Counted from the first letter of the stretch, positions 32,690 through 44,604 are shown. The stretch: 64,000 nucleotides of DNA from Argyresthia goedartella (GCA_949825045.1 OX463829.1:6882001-6946000); one strand, 5' to 3'. The notes: a model not told the origin generated them from the letters alone. Numbers and translations are program-made.

Positions 32690-33725
32690 TACCCTCCCCG
32701 AGAGAACAATTTAAATGCGGCAAGAGTCCAGGGGCGGATAGTTTACACTCCAAAATCCTAAAACTCAGGTGCCTATTACCACTCCTATACAAATTCCTGG
32801 GGAAATGCTGGGAGAGGGAGCAGCTCACTCAGGACACGCGCGATGCCAATATTATCACCTTATATAAAGGGAAAGGTGTCCACGGCGAATGCAACTGTTA
32901 TCGCGGTATCTCCCTTCTGAGCATCGTCGGCAAGCTTTTCGCCAGGGAATTTTTCGTATTGACTAAACTGCAAAGCCTTGCTAAACTTGTCTATCCTGAG
33001 ACTCAATGCGGTTTCCACTCCCAGCGATCCACTACGGATATGGTATTTACGCTCCGGCAACTTCACGAAAAGTGCCGAGAGACACTCCCCTGTCATGATG
33101 GCGTTCGTGGACCTGAATAAGGCCTTCGACACGCTCAGCAGGGAAGGCCTCTATACTGCACTTGAGAAAATAGGATTGTTGTTGCAATGTTGTTGATGCT
33201 GGTCAAGTCCTTCCACGAGAGAATGAAGGGCTCTGTCATATTGAATGGTCAGGCGTCTGATACATTCGCAATGCGCAGAGGACTTCGCTGAGGCTCTGTG
33301 TTAGCCTCTGCATTGTTCAGCATATTTTTCTCTCTGCTGCTGTATGCTGCTTTTGGTGACGCACAGTAGGGAGTGCAACTACACATAAGAGCAGATGGGT
33401 CCTTGTTCATCGCCACTCACCTTCCCGTCCTCACGGTCCCGTCGGAACCGTGAGGACCTGTTTGTTGACAATCTACTCTTTTCCGACGATGCAGCCTTTT
33501 CAGCTTGCGGTGGCTGGGGCATGTGCATCGGATGAACAGCACTCGTTTGCCCAGACAGACTTTGTTGAGCAAAGTTGCGTTGGCGAAGCGTAAGGTAGGG
33601 TGGCCCATCCTCCGCTTCAAGCATTTCGTGAAGCGTGACATGGCTGCGTTCGGCATGCAGCGCAACTCATGGTAGAGTCTCGCATCGGACCGCGATGGGT
33701 TGAGAAATACCATCTCAGAGGGATG
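32690..33725 (+). pseudogene. LINE D reverse transcriptase remnant with internal deletion
   Basis: Readings: KCGKSPGADSLHSKILK, NCYRGISLLSIVGKLFAR, YPETQCGFHSQRSTTDM, then in a shifted frame MAFVDLNKAFDTLSREGL. Near 33470 FVDNLLFSDDAAF (the FADD box) is followed almost at once by a GHVHRM-type C-terminal segment, so about 150 residues between them are missing. Confidence 0.7.
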
Positions 33726-33727
33726 TA

Positions 33728-35033
33728 CATAGTCAGGTCATAAGTTCTGTCACATGTGCAATATGAAATAATTTAGACATGTTTATTATTTATGTAAACA
33801 TTTATATAGCAAAATGAACTTAATAAAACAAAGATTCTTATGGTAATAAAGTTTATTCAAAATGACCCCCGCGATTTTGAATACAGGCCTTTATTCTGCG
33901 CGGCCAGTCGTCTATCGCAGCACGAACGAGGCCCATGTCAATATCGGCGGCTGCCTTAATCAAGGATGCCTTGAGTGACTCCAAATCAGGATGAGGCTTT
34001 GAGCAGGCCTTTTCCTCCAAGTGTTGCCATATCTTGTAATCTAACGGACTCAAATCTGGACTGGAGGAGGGCCAGTCTTCGTGCCGGATGAAGTCGATTT
34101 CACGCGCCGCCAGCCAGTCTTGTGTGCTTTTCGCTCTATGAGCTGGCGCAGAATCTTGTTGGAATACCAGTGCCTGTTATTAAACATGGTATGAGAAACA
34201 GGTTCCACAAGGTTCTTGAGGACTGTATTTTCATACACAACTGCATTCGTTTTTACGCCTTTCTCACAAAAATGTACCTCAGTTAAGCCCCAATAAGAGA
34301 CTCCCAACCAAACCATGAGCGAGGATGGAAAATGACCTCGTTGGACACGCGAAATACGGTTGCTCGCTTCTTCACTGCCGTGTGCGTACACCTTATCATT
34401 TTGTTTGTTGTAGCTCTCTTCCACGGTGAAAATTTTTCATCCGAAAAAGAATTTCCCGATGCTTTTTTCCCGCGTACCGCTTCAACAAAGCGCGTCATCT
34501 CTTCAGTCTCAGGTCCATTAAACGAGCGTCCAAACGATGTCCTGTTTTTCTTCGATATGTCCTAAGCCCTAAGTCTTCATTTAACACCCTTTTCACCGTG
34601 GTCCTGCTTAACCCCATCTGAAGGGCCGACAGTTTCTGCTTACGTATGGGATTTCTTTGAATTCGCGCCTTCACAGCTTTTATCACTGCTGGAGTCCTAA
34701 CAGAGCGAGGGCGACCACTTCTTGACCTGTCATACACACTAGAGTCTTCATTGTATCGTTTTATGGTACGATAAACGAATCTTTTGGTTATATTAAAATT
34801 GTTCAGTAAGTCGAAAATCTGAATTGGCGCGTAACCGCAACGATGCAACGCAATAACTGCGACACAGTCTTCTTTAAGTGTCCACTCCATATTTAAAAAT
34901 GAGGAAAATTCTAAAAAGTACACATTTTTATTTTCATTAAAAATTCGAAATTAGAATTCAATAAACTTTTTTGTGGCCAGCGTTCTAAATTCAATAGTTT
35001 TTATTGTGTGACAGAACTTATGACCTGACTGTG
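33728..35033 (-). mobile_element. maT-like (DD37D) Tc1/mariner element 1, 1306 bp
   Basis: Terminal inverted repeats: left CATAGTCAGGTCATAAG and right reversed CACAGTCAGGTCATAAG, near-perfect over about 27 bases and continuing TTCTGTCACA. TA flanks lie at 33726-33727 and 35034-35035. Contains one minus-strand transposase. Inserted in LINE D. Confidence 0.85.
33853..34890 (-). pseudogene. maT transposase 1 (DD37D), frameshifted
   Basis: Starts MEWTLKEDCVAVIALHRCG with an N-terminal helix-turn-helix pair and SRSGRPRSVRTPAVIKAV. Catalytic region: SDEK (first Asp), then QQDSAPAHRAK (second Asp, in a shifted frame near 34150), then SPLDYKIW (third Asp). Ends KACIQNRGGHFE. All three Asp survive, but the frame changes near 34495, 34430, 34170 and 34050. 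Confidence 0.82.
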
Positions 35034-35285
35034 TATAAACCCCCTATAACACCTGGTTTCGCATACTTACCGAAAAACGAGCGATAAGGCACAACCGCGA
35101 GACCGCCTCTGCTGCCACAGCGGACTCTCAATACGCGTAAAGGAAGTGCGGGCGAAAATACCGTTCACGGATCGGTTTGTTTAGCCACGAGTGGCGATGC
35201 CGTTCTCAATCAGACACTGCTTGAACCATGTCAAGATGTAAGAGGCCTCATGATGATGATGATGATGATGATGATAACGGATGAA

Positions 35286-35985
35286 AAAAATATGTAATAT
35301 AAATGTAGTTACTTGTACTGTATTACACTAGGTTCAAAATGTGGTGTATGAATACCAATTTTTCTGCATCCATAAGGTCATCGTCATCATCATGATCACC
35401 AGCCTGTCAGGGGACCCACTTTTGGATATAGGCCTCAGCATAAACACGCCATTCAGTGCGGTCCTGCGCAACCCACGTCCATTACTTTCCCGCTACCCTC
35501 GCCACATCCTCGGACCATCTGGCAGATGGTCAGCTTCAGAAAAAAGTCTTTCACTATAGAGGCTGCTGCAGGGTGCTCAAAGATAAATACTGGCCTACTG
35601 TGTTTTATCATATCATCTGACCACCAAATAAAACGGTCGCTAACTCCAAAGTAAAATCAGCTGTGAAAACTTGTTAAAACCTTGTTAAAGTAATTTTAGC
35701 TAATCACTTGCTGCTATTTTGAATAAATCTTCGATTAATCGCCTGTGGCGTTTGCCCACTCTTTCAGAAACTGGGGGTAACTGTTTTTCGAATTATGGAA
35801 ATACTTTCGTAGTAAGCTCAACTTCAACTACAAAGAAGTTTACAATAACATCAAATGATCGCGTTAATTCGCATTTTCAAATTAGTGAAATGTTGCTAAC
35901 TTCGCTTTAGACTAAACTGAAAGACTCAAATAGTTCATGCGCCACCTGCGCGTACTTCACGTTACCATGCGCCAATCGGCAATGT
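35286..35985. repeat. Lepidopteran repeat fragment and non-coding DNA
   Basis: 35395-35535 resembles the 'ccactgctggacataggcct' repeat common in moths (here CCACTTTTGGATATAGGCCT); a relative sits at 38560-38645. The rest has no recognised feature. Confidence 0.45.
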
Positions 35986-36080
35986 TAGGCCGGATATCCG
36001 GATCCGGCTTCAAAGTTGGTCCGATATCCGGTATCCGGTTTCCGCCCAATCTACGATCCGTTTCATCTCTAGTAATTATA
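35986..36080. mobile_element. hAT-type MITE remnant with ATATCCGG repeats
   Basis: Block of GGATATCCGGATCCGG and CCGATATCCGGTATCCGG ending GATCCGTTTCATCTCTAG. The end inverts to CTAGAGATGAAACGGATC, matching the start of the block at 29900. Left end not resolved. Confidence 0.4.
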
Positions 36081-36780
36081 ATTGGACTATACATTAAATA
36101 TTACATTTGTGATCATGTGCTGTACTTTTGCCGCATGATTTGCTGCAGTTATGTAAGTAGTAGTAGGATCTCTTTTGAGAGCATGACATTCTGTTCATTC
36201 GTTGATCATTGATTTTAAGTCCGACCAAAATAATGTAGTGTGCTGTGTGGAGCCTTTCTACTTCTGCTTCTTCTTTTAACCTCTTCTTCTGCTTAGATTT
36301 ATTAATCGCTCTTTTAAGGTTAATTTTGCCAGTGTCGAGTGTATTTGAAAGATAACAATTTGGTCAGGTTCTCTATTTGGAACCTGGAAATTTACGTCTT
36401 CAGAATGATTTGTTGCTCCTTAGCACTATCCAGGAGGACGTGGAGGGATGTAGGGTGTAGGATCCAAGTATTTCCTTAGGACGTGAGCAACTGCCTCCCG
36501 GAGCCATTACAGAACTCGAATTTGACATCTGTCAACAGTAGTGACAGAGCTATGAGTCGGTCGTGTTCCATTTGTTTCGCTTAGAAAAGGAAGTGTTTTC
36601 ACGACCACTCAATCCAATCGGATTGAGTACAGCTATATTAGCACACGTTGATATGAATGGTTTCGCACAATGTACTGATAGCAAAAAAAGGAGATTTATG
36701 AACGAATTAATGAATTACATATACTGAAGTCGAAAAAATTAAAGGCGTCAAGTTTTTAAAAATAATTGCACTGAGTTTCG
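36081..36780. other. Non-coding DNA
   Basis: Pyrimidine-rich patch at about 36250-36300. No gene recognised. Confidence 0.35.
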
Positions 36781-37380
36781 GTGTATATGATTCGGTCATC
36801 TCAATAAATCCGGTTAGTATTCATAATTACCGGTAAGTATTCATACTAACCACTGATTTTGGTGAATGTAATAAATATAAATATATAAAATCAGTCCGAT
36901 GAACTACTTTAACCGGTTATTAATAATACTCACCAAGAGCGTTTTGTGAAAGTAATAATACACCCTTATTTTCTTAATCGCATATGTTTTTTCAAAGATA
37001 AAATATAACAAATGGTTAAACTCTTCTTAATATTGTCTGTCTTTAATGCACAGCATTGCACAGGATGTTTATTAGATAGGTGTAAAATATTTTATGTGTC
37101 CCTACCTAAGTTTATGTTTTAGGTATTTTATGTTCATATTCAAATTCGCTTCGCTCATCCCCTTTACCCTTCACCTAAGCTACTGCAGTGTTTTGCCCTG
37201 CATATTAGCTGCGCAAATCAGTATTAATCATATTTACCACGGACGTGTGGTGATTATGATATAATGGCCGGTTAATGTGATAAATATTGCTGTATGAAGT
37301 ACTTTAACCATCGATATTGGTAAGTATGAATAATAGCCGGTTAGTATGTAATATATAACCGTATCCTTTATCTTGCTTGA
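36781..37380. repeat. CCGGTTAGTATTCAT-type repeats surrounding an inverted copy of repeat R
   Basis: CCGGTTA words occur at about 36810, 36911, 37268 and 37333 with nearby TACTTTAACC and GTAAGTAT words on both sides. Bases 37070-37235 are repeat R in minus orientation. It looks like a composite of an older element split by repeat R. Confidence 0.45.
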
Positions 37381-39375
37381 TCGTAGCATATACATGTCAT
37401 ACTATTTTTTATTTGTTACATAGCCAAGGATCGATATTTCATGGTTGGTTAAGTTAATGGCTGAAAAAAGATAGGCACCACTTTTAGCCATTAGGTTTGC
37501 CACCCCTCATTCTCATCAACTTTTCGATTTCCAAATCATGGCTAAAGTAGTAGCCACTTCACTTAAAAACATTGTCAACTTCCGTGTTTATTTATATACT
37601 TACTTATTGCAGTTTTCTGTTGAGTTTGCTGACGCTACAAAATAGGACAGAGATTTCAAAGATTTACTTATATATGACCTATGATGACTGTACCACATCA
37701 ACGCACAAAAAATCATTTCATTTCTATACAAAATTCCCCTGTCAAGTAGCTGTCAACATCACACCAACATAAAAAATACCCTTTTCGGCACGTCGTGCAA
37801 ACTTACCTTTTGCCACGTAGGGCACGGCGCGACTGAGCCACTTGCTTAAACTAAGTATACATATTTAGTTATGTCAGGTCAGGCGATAAGCTAGCAGCAT
37901 CCTACTAACCCTTTATCGCATACTAACCCATATATGGATTCATAGGTTTTGAACTTTATTAGCAAGCAATACGGTTGAAAATCGCGATCCATTTCGGGTA
38001 AGGCCATGCGCTAAGTGGTACTCCTCTAATCCAAGCGAGATGTGGAATGACAAAGGATCCCACTTATGTGATCTTGCAGCTCTTTACTTACTTAATACGG
38101 TCATGAGTAATTCCAGAAGGCTCGTACCTACCTAATGATTGTTACAAACTGTTGACCATCTTAGTTGCGTTAAAAAGCCCTTAAAACTTAAACAATACTG
38201 TGGAAAAGACACAAATGGTAAAGTGGCGAATTAACAAACATTTTCTAAGGAAAGCTACTTTTGACGGTGTTTAAATACGCCCAAATATGGCGGAATTACG
38301 TATTGTTGACGCCAAAACGATGCCTGATCTTTATCTTTTATCTTTAGTCGTGCATGTATGTAATGCAACTCACTCAGTGGTCAGAAGACAAACGAATAGC
38401 GTCGTTTCATTACCAACAGACACCATCACTTAATTTCTGAAGAAACCGTGTGCACCTACTTAGTCTTCTTGCTGTTCAAATAAAGTGCCGCTCAAACGCC
38501 GTACGGCGGTTTTTTCGAGTGGAATATTTATAATAATAACCCACTGCCTTCTCAATACCACTTTTTTATGTATAGCCTATTGGGTGTCCCACTGCTGGGC
38601 AAAGGCCTCACCGCTTGGAGGCCACACATCTCTTGTCAATACCACATACAAACTTATTAATGCACCTTATTCGCTACATTGAGTATGACAGATAGCTGCA
38701 CCAATAACTTTGTAAACTACATTTTGCCAACTAAAATCGAACCTATTGGTTTTTAATTAAAACTAAAAACCAATAGGTTTGATAGCCAATATCACTCTCA
38801 ATGTCTTCACAAATCAAACGACAGCTCATTCGTTGAAATCCGTCAAGTCATTTAAGTTACTTAAAACTACATACATATCCATACATACGCTGGAAAAACA
38901 ATACCCTCCTTCTGGTGCAGTCGGGTTCCTCATTCCCGAGTCAGCGACAGTATGACTTTGAGTGTGCGTGAAACTTAAGTTGTCGTTATCTATCCGATGG
39001 TCCTAGTATTGAGCTATATAGTATGTCGATTTTCTTCAAGTCAGTCCGGAAATGACACATTCCTGAGCAAGATCGGTGGCCACAACTTTTTCATAAAATG
39101 ACTTTGTGAAAGTCACTGCAATAGGGGTTAGCCCATCAACAGTCTAATTATAAGGCTGACTGCACACGGTACGACATCTACCTATCGGGGCGGGCGGCAC
39201 GGCGCGTGGGCGGATGGTGGATGTTCTCTCTCGAATATTCTCGATGACTCACCCTCGAGTCATGCAACCGGTTTGGATTCGGATTCATGGCCTGTCGCTG
39301 ATATTGTGCGATTTTTCGGACTGCGAACGTGAACTCTACTTATACTCCTTTAACGTCGCCTCTGTCGTCATTCTC
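37381..39375. other. Non-coding DNA with one lepidopteran repeat fragment
   Basis: 38560-38645 holds CCACTGCTGGGCAAAGGCCT with flanks. A perfect 16-bp hairpin is at 38740-38779 (listed separately). No gene seen. Confidence 0.4.
38740..38779. repeat. Perfect 16-bp hairpin
   Basis: AACCTATTGGTTTTTA at 38740-38755 and its exact inverse at 38764-38779, with an 8-base loop. Not followed by an evident Helitron-type CTAG end. Confidence 0.8.
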
Positions 39376-39381
39376 TTTGAC

Positions 39382-39480
39382 CTAGGGTTACCATATCTCA
39401 GGATATGTCCTGAGGTTTCAGGATTTTAAGGGTCGTCTCAGGATTGCGGCCGTACCTCAGGAAATATCAGGATTTTATTT
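39382..39480. mobile_element. Partial hAT-type MITE related to 28232-28590
   Basis: Starts CTAGGGTTACCATATCTCAGGA and then repeats TCAGGATT-type words, as the element at 28232 repeats TTCCGGAGAT. Only the left end is visible; no right end or target duplication found. Confidence 0.45.
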
Positions 39481-39819
39481 TATTTTAATAAAATGATATT
39501 TTTTTTGATCTTTTTTAGTACAAACCCAAATAATAACCTCCTATAAATGTATAGAGAAATCAACTTTTTTGGTGTGAATTACACAAATTAAACAACACTT
39601 ATTATTGTTACTCAACTTACTCAAGGGTCAAATTTAACTTGCAAGATTTGTTTACTTAGTTACAGGTGACCTAATAAAGCGTGTTAAAAGGACTATATTG
39701 CCCGCCCCATAATCTCCGAAACTTCTGATTCTAAACATATCATATTATAGCGTCACGCCCACGTCACGCCTCATAAGGGGTGGCATAGGCACAATTGTGC
39801 CCACTTTTAGCAGAGATAA

Positions 39820-40445
39820 CCCAAGTAGCACAAAACTGCATTATATAGTTCCACACAAGGTCCAAATCGGTTATTTAAGCACTTTTAAAGACTTATTAGT
39901 GTTCACTCGGACTGCAATCGCTGCATAGGAAATATCGAGACCCAATATAATGCAATATTCGGTACTGCGATTGTATTAAGCGCTACACAGACGCCACAGA
40001 TTCACTGTTATTCAGCTTTTAGTAGCGTTGTACCCTATCAGCTGCAGAAGCGCATTTTGTGGACATTTGTGGCCATACAGTGTAGTTTTCTGAATAATGG
40101 TTCACAGGTGTACCTTTACAACATGTTCCTTGCGTTTTAAGAGAGAACATACGAACCTCTATAACGCAAACAGACACGATGTGAAGTATATTAACAAAGA
40201 TATAATGCTCTATGCTGCTTAAACGTGGACTTTTACGTCATTACTCACTGATAGAGTATACTTGTATATCAGCATTAATATTATAATTCAGTTGAACAGC
40301 AATGTGCCACGTAATTTGTGCCCAAATTAGAGTTATATCAGCATTATATGCGCATATAATGCTGATATACAGCAATTTTTAGCAGCTAATTTGTCCAAGG
40401 TGTACTGTAAAAATGCTGTTAAACAGAACTTTTGTGCTACTTGGG
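39820..40445. mobile_element. MITE with TIR CCCAAGTAGCACAAAA, 626 bp
   Basis: Perfect 16-base inverted ends at 39820 and 40445, inserted in a SINE. Flanks end and begin with AA, so any target duplication is very short. No coding capacity. It contains a perfect 36-bp palindrome. Confidence 0.75.
40334..40369. repeat. Perfect 36-bp palindrome inside the MITE
   Basis: TATATCAGCATTATATGC followed directly by its reverse complement, no spacer. Confidence 0.92.
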
Positions 40446-40645
40446 AAGCCAGTTTTCAATACTCCATTTTGCGTGACAGGAGACTAGCCCATCGCCGCTG
40501 CTACGGAGTAATGAAGGCTTCCTCACGATGTTTTCCATTACCGTTTTAACGTCCGTAAATTTACTTATCTCATGGCCAGCAGCGGGATTCGAACCTGCAC
40601 CTCATGCCTTAGAAGCAAGCGTAAAAATCCCTAGAACACGGATCC

Positions 40646-41512
40646 TACAATTGGGAAAAAAATACCTTATATAAGTCTTTACTTAAATACTAAAGGAAAA
40701 AAATGAGAAATGTATGGTTTAACTAGGGGATTCAATTAATACCAGTTTCGTGATATGGAACCCTTGGCCGCTCTTTGCCATTTAGGTATATCAGTTGAAA
40801 AATCAATTTTACAAGCTACATAACATATCTACATCAACTCCACACATTGCAGTTAATTAAAATCTGACTCCATTAGCAACAGGCAGTCACATTAAGCTAT
40901 GACAAGCAATTTAACTTCGTCTGTCAACCCCCTTATCATATCACTCGCCTTATCCCATGATTAAAAGATTAAACTTAACTCGAATGAGTGTTGAAGGCCT
41001 TGACTAATGGCAAAGCTAGTCTAAACTGCTTTGACTGCGCCCTAAACCTAAAATAGGATTTCGAGAAACCGACCAGCGATTTGCTCTGGCTCCGCTCGTG
41101 AAACGCACCGGTTTATGAAACCGTTTCGACGCATAATGACGGTTACGCAAAATACCGGTATCCTAAAATCTGTCTTGCGAAGTTATTTTTACCCCTCAAA
41201 ATAAAATTACTCATAATAACGGATTCGCAAAAAGGGGTATTTTAATAAACATTCGTTTAAGAACGATACTGTAGTAAAAGTAGATCCTGGAAGTTACGCA
41301 TAAAATACGTAGAATACCAAATAGAATTTGCTTTGAAACACGAATGAGTAACTCAAAGAATTGCCATTAGAAAACTTGTCTTTGCAATAAAAACTGGGCT
41401 TAGCAGTTATGCCTACGGTATTAAAGTTTTATTGCAAAGTTGTGAGTATCTACTATATACACCACTAATTGATGAGAATCTGATTTTAAGCTGAGATGGC
41501 GCCTTTACTGAT
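40646..41512. other. Non-coding DNA
   Basis: No gene, TIR or tRNA-like motif recognised. Confidence 0.35.
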
Positions 41513-42427
41513 ACCATAATAGTAGTTTATGTCACTGATACATAATGGAGGGCATTAAAACTCGAGAGTGGGTTTATGTGGGGTGGAGCCGAAGGCGAGT
41601 TTCGTAATAATATCACTCGAGAGTTTTAATGCCTTAATTGACTAATTATGTGCAGTTAGTTATATACGCTAGTTTATCTACACACATATCATAAACTCTC
41701 TTTGATGTGTTCAGGAACCGCATGTTCGACCGGCATTGTGGCATTGATCATTGCTCTGCTGCACTAGTGATGCAACGAATACTACTTTTACGAATACGAA
41801 TACGAATATCAAACCTTCTATTCGGTGAATACGAATACGAATATCTCGCCATGGTAATGAAAGACTAATTTATTTGATGAATTTCTATTCTCCTAATAAT
41901 TAAAATTAACAATAGGCTAATTTTTATTTAAAAAAAAAAACAATACTCTCTTTCTCAACTTTTGCTTTCGACTGACAAATGAAATGAATGAAAGGATCAA
42001 TCCACGGTTCGTTATGATATGGAAACTCCCGAGCCGGGGCACTGTATAAACTATGGCCCTATGCACAAGTCGTATTTTTACGTGCCGGCGACCGACTCGC
42101 GTATTCGCCGAATACGAATATTCGGTAAATGTCTATTATTCGGCGAATACGAATATTCGTATTAGAATTCGTTGCATCACTACTCTGCACTTGTTTAGCT
42201 TGTTCAGTAGTACCAACTTCACAGACAAACTAGGGGCGGCATGTGGACGGGCGTCGGCGTTCGATATTTGAATGTCATAATATGTCGAAACATTATGGTC
42301 ATACATAATGTATCAATATTCAGATAAAAAAATGAGTTTTTTAACAAGTAGTATATCATCATGCTGGTCGTAACGTGCGGTTTTCGTACGCAGTAAAGAG
42401 GGTTTATGATACGTGCGTAGATAAAAA
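41513..42427. mobile_element. Element X, copy b (TIR TTTATCTACACAC), carrying a hAT MITE
   Basis: Inner inverted repeats at 41683-41746 (TTTATCTACACACATATC ... GAACCGCATG) and about 42361-42427 (its inverse). To the left is the shared outer part TAGTTTATGTCACTG with a subsidiary foldback GGCATTAAAACTCGAGAG/CTCGAGAGTTTTAATGCC. Copies: 11345-11716, 57838-58208 and a one-sided fragment at 45300-45430. No coding capacity. Confidence 0.7.
41765..42182. mobile_element. hAT-type MITE inside element X, 418 bp
   Basis: Perfect 16-base ends TAGTGATGCAACGAAT. Flanking 8-mers TGCTGCAC and CTCTGCAC agree at 6 of 8 positions. Subterminal repeats of ACGAATACGAATATTCG. The uninterrupted sequence in copy c of X (CTCTGCAGTTGTTTAGC) confirms an insertion. 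Confidence 0.8.
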
Positions 42428-42479
42428 GTAATAAAAATACTACGAATATTTGCTTAGCATCGCTGATTCTATGTACGGC

Positions 42480-42690
42480 GATGGGCTAGTTAATTATCAC
42501 GCATATCTAGTTTTCAATACAATTATTTTCGATCCCTGCTTCCCTGTCTATCGTCCAATTTCTACCCATTTACTTATACATATTTATCGTCTATCGCCTT
42601 TATGTTTATCGATTTAACGGACTCTAAAGTCCATCGTCTATTTATCTAGCCTCCAATGTTTATCTATCATTCCTATCTATACCTAATCTA
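42480..42690. repeat. Degenerate CTATCGTCTATC-type repeat, part 1
   Basis: Irregular tandem words CTATCGTC, CCATCGTCTATTTAT; continues at 43305-43390 and 43555-43620, interrupted by retroposed sequence. Confidence 0.55.
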
Positions 42691-42694
42691 TTAC

Positions 42695-43300
42695 TATAAT
42701 AATAATAATAATCATCTTTATTTCAGGTTACAAAACCCATATCTATACATACCTTAAGACTAAAGATACATAAGTTATTAAATAAACACAAAATATTATC
42801 TAGCCTAGCTAGGGATTTTCTTCCTAGGTTTCGCTTCCCTCTAGCGTTGGAAAAGGATGCCCTCCGGCCAGTAACCTTTGGCCAGGAACATCGTCTTCAG
42901 GTCCGCCGGCACCCGAAGTTTGAATGACAGGAAGTCCTTGGGTCTTTCTGACTCCAAAATCTCAATCTGTACATTCAACTCCTTGAAACCAGACGGCGGA
43001 TTTTTCTTCAGCCTTTCCAGGATGTGGCGCTCAACGTCCTCGCAGGTCATTTTCACGTCGATCCTGGAAATGTATATCTGTGCAGTGGGAGCGGCAGCTT
43101 TGAGGCTGCACTCACAGGCAGGGGCGATGCCACGCTGATTGCGGCTGCGTCTGGAGCGGCGCTTCCTGTTTTGGACCAGGATAAAGCCTTCCCCATCGAC
43201 AGTCGCGTTCGGCGGGCCACGGGCGGACCTGGCCGGCGGCGCGCGCGGCGCAGCCGGCAGCTTCTGTTGTTCGGCGGCGGGATATATTGTATATTTATAT
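42695..43300 (-). pseudogene. Retrotransposon ORF1 (gag-like) fragment with 3' tail
   Basis: On the minus strand a frame from about 43150 to 42841 reads APTAQIYISRIDVKMTCED, then VERHILERLKKNPP, ending LAKGYWPEGILFQR. The YIS..D... SFKLRVP ... WPEG pattern is that of the C-terminal RNA-binding part of LINE ORF1/gag-like proteins. A 3' UTR with CTGAAATAAAGATG and an ATT-type tail follows (down to 42695). ORF2 is absent. The upstream half (43160-43300) is GC-rich. Confidence 0.55.
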
Positions 43301-43379
43301 ATTTAACGCCCCATCGTCTATTTATCAACTAGCGTCCATCGCTTATATACCTAACTATCGTCTATCTATCTGTCTGTCT

Positions 43380-43520
43380 TCTATGTATCATAATCATTTA
43401 TTTCAGATAGAAAAAAAAATACATTTTGAATAAGCCCTAGTCCCCACACTAGGATTCCCTGTATCGTGGGGACTAGTCTCTTCCAGACTAAGGACAAAAG
43501 TTATATGGTATGGAACTTAA
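43380..43520 (-). repeat. SINE/LINE 3'-end fragment
   Basis: Plus strand reads TCATAATCATTTATTTCAGA, the inverse of a CTGAAATAAATGATTATGA tail, then CTAGTCCCCACACTAGGATT, a word shared with SINE family 2. Confidence 0.45.
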
Positions 43521-43904
43521 TTCTATAATATGGCGTTAAGCAGATATATTTATCTACTTATTTAATTTAACGTTCATCTTATATTCATCTACCTACCTAT
43601 AGCGTCCATCGTTTATCCTATCTGTATTATATGATATCCCGCATGTATGTATGTTTGTACGTATATATAGCACACTTTTTTGGGAGGCAGAAATAGCTTT
43701 GTTATTAACTAATTGGGTTCAATAGATGGAATCGATAGATTTGGGTTCTGATGAGATAAGTGGATTTAAACTAAAACTAGTTTAAAGCTCTGTTTGATAC
43801 GATGGACATTTTTCACACTGAAACTACTGGACCGATTTAGATAAAATTTGTAAATTACACATTACAAATTACACTTAGATTACATTAAAATAAAGCTAAG
43901 AGCT

Positions 43905-44205
43905 TCGTGGTCTACTGGGTTCCTCGCTTGCTTCTCATACAGGAGATGCAGGTTCGAGACCTGACCATGTACCAATGAGATGGTAATTAATTTATCTTAA
44001 GTACATTATCGGACGTTCAGTGTTTCGGATGGCACGTTAAGCTGTAGGTCCCGGCTACTATCGCTACGTGGTAGTGGTCATAAAATCACTCCATCAACCC
44101 GCACTGAGCCAGCGTGGTGGAGTATAGCTTGCTCTTACTCGTACCGTGTTATGGCCTGTGCCCCTCGGTAGGGACATTAATGGGCTACATTTATAATTAC
44201 GATTA
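43905..44205 (+). repeat. SINE family 1, sense copy a (tRNA-derived)
   Basis: tRNA-like head with TGGTCTACTGGGTTCC (A-box region) and GCAGGTTCGAGACCTGA (B-box), body GGATGGCACGTTAAGCTG, TAGGTCCCGGCTACTATCGC and GAGCCAGCGTGGTGGAGTAT. Near-identical to 61268-61600. Confidence 0.8.
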
Positions 44206-44600
44206 AGATGAATGTACTATTCACTGATAATAATTTATTATATTAATTTCCTCTCTCTCCCTCTCTCTCACACTCATAATTTTCCGGTAATATAGTATTT
44301 TTATTCGTCGGTTTTCCTACTTCTAAAATTTTCTTTAATATGTTATATTTTATTTAACCCTGTTTAGGTATACTTGAGACTATTTAGAGTACAACACACA
44401 TACGACATCCAGGCAAATAAAAATGGAGAAGACCCTAATATATGCGAGCTTATCTCTTTTTTTTAGAAACATAATATCATAAACCCTCTATTTCAAACCC
44501 GCAAATTTTATTTTATTTATTTGGAGAAAAAATAATGACAGGTAATATAACATTTACTATAGAGTAACATAACATAATCTTCCCATCTTAAACATTTGAC
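44206..44600. other. Non-coding DNA
   Basis: CTCTC-rich patch at 44250-44270. No gene recognised. Confidence 0.35.
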
Positions 44601-44604
44601 GATC

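Larger units (their letters stand above)
30800..35285 (+). mobile_element. LINE D: long degenerate RTE/CR1-like non-LTR retrotransposon, carrying a maT insertion
   Basis: 5' region with two 69-base-spaced direct repeats (from 30818 and 30887), endonuclease remnants (31440-32250), reverse transcriptase remnants (32690-33480), C-terminal remnants (33480-33725), maT element (33728-35033), then the last part and a (GAT)n-type tail (35249-35276). I recognise the 'NCYRGISLLSIVGKLFAR' RT type but do not assign the clade. Confidence 0.75.
39760..40640 (-). repeat. SINE family 1, antisense copy, split by a MITE
   Basis: Outer parts 39760-39819 (GGCACAATTGTGCCC) and 40446-40640 (CAATACTCCATTTTGCGTGAC ... 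GGATTCGAACCTGCA, tRNA-like B-box inverted) match the unsplit copy at 30055-30310. Confidence 0.65.

Noticed and set aside
35249..35276. CRISPR-like or satellite array
   Set aside because: It is a GAT trinucleotide tail of LINE D; no spacers.
38740..38779. Helitron 3' hairpin or transcription terminator
   Set aside because: No CTAG-type end follows and rho-independent termination does not apply to this genome.
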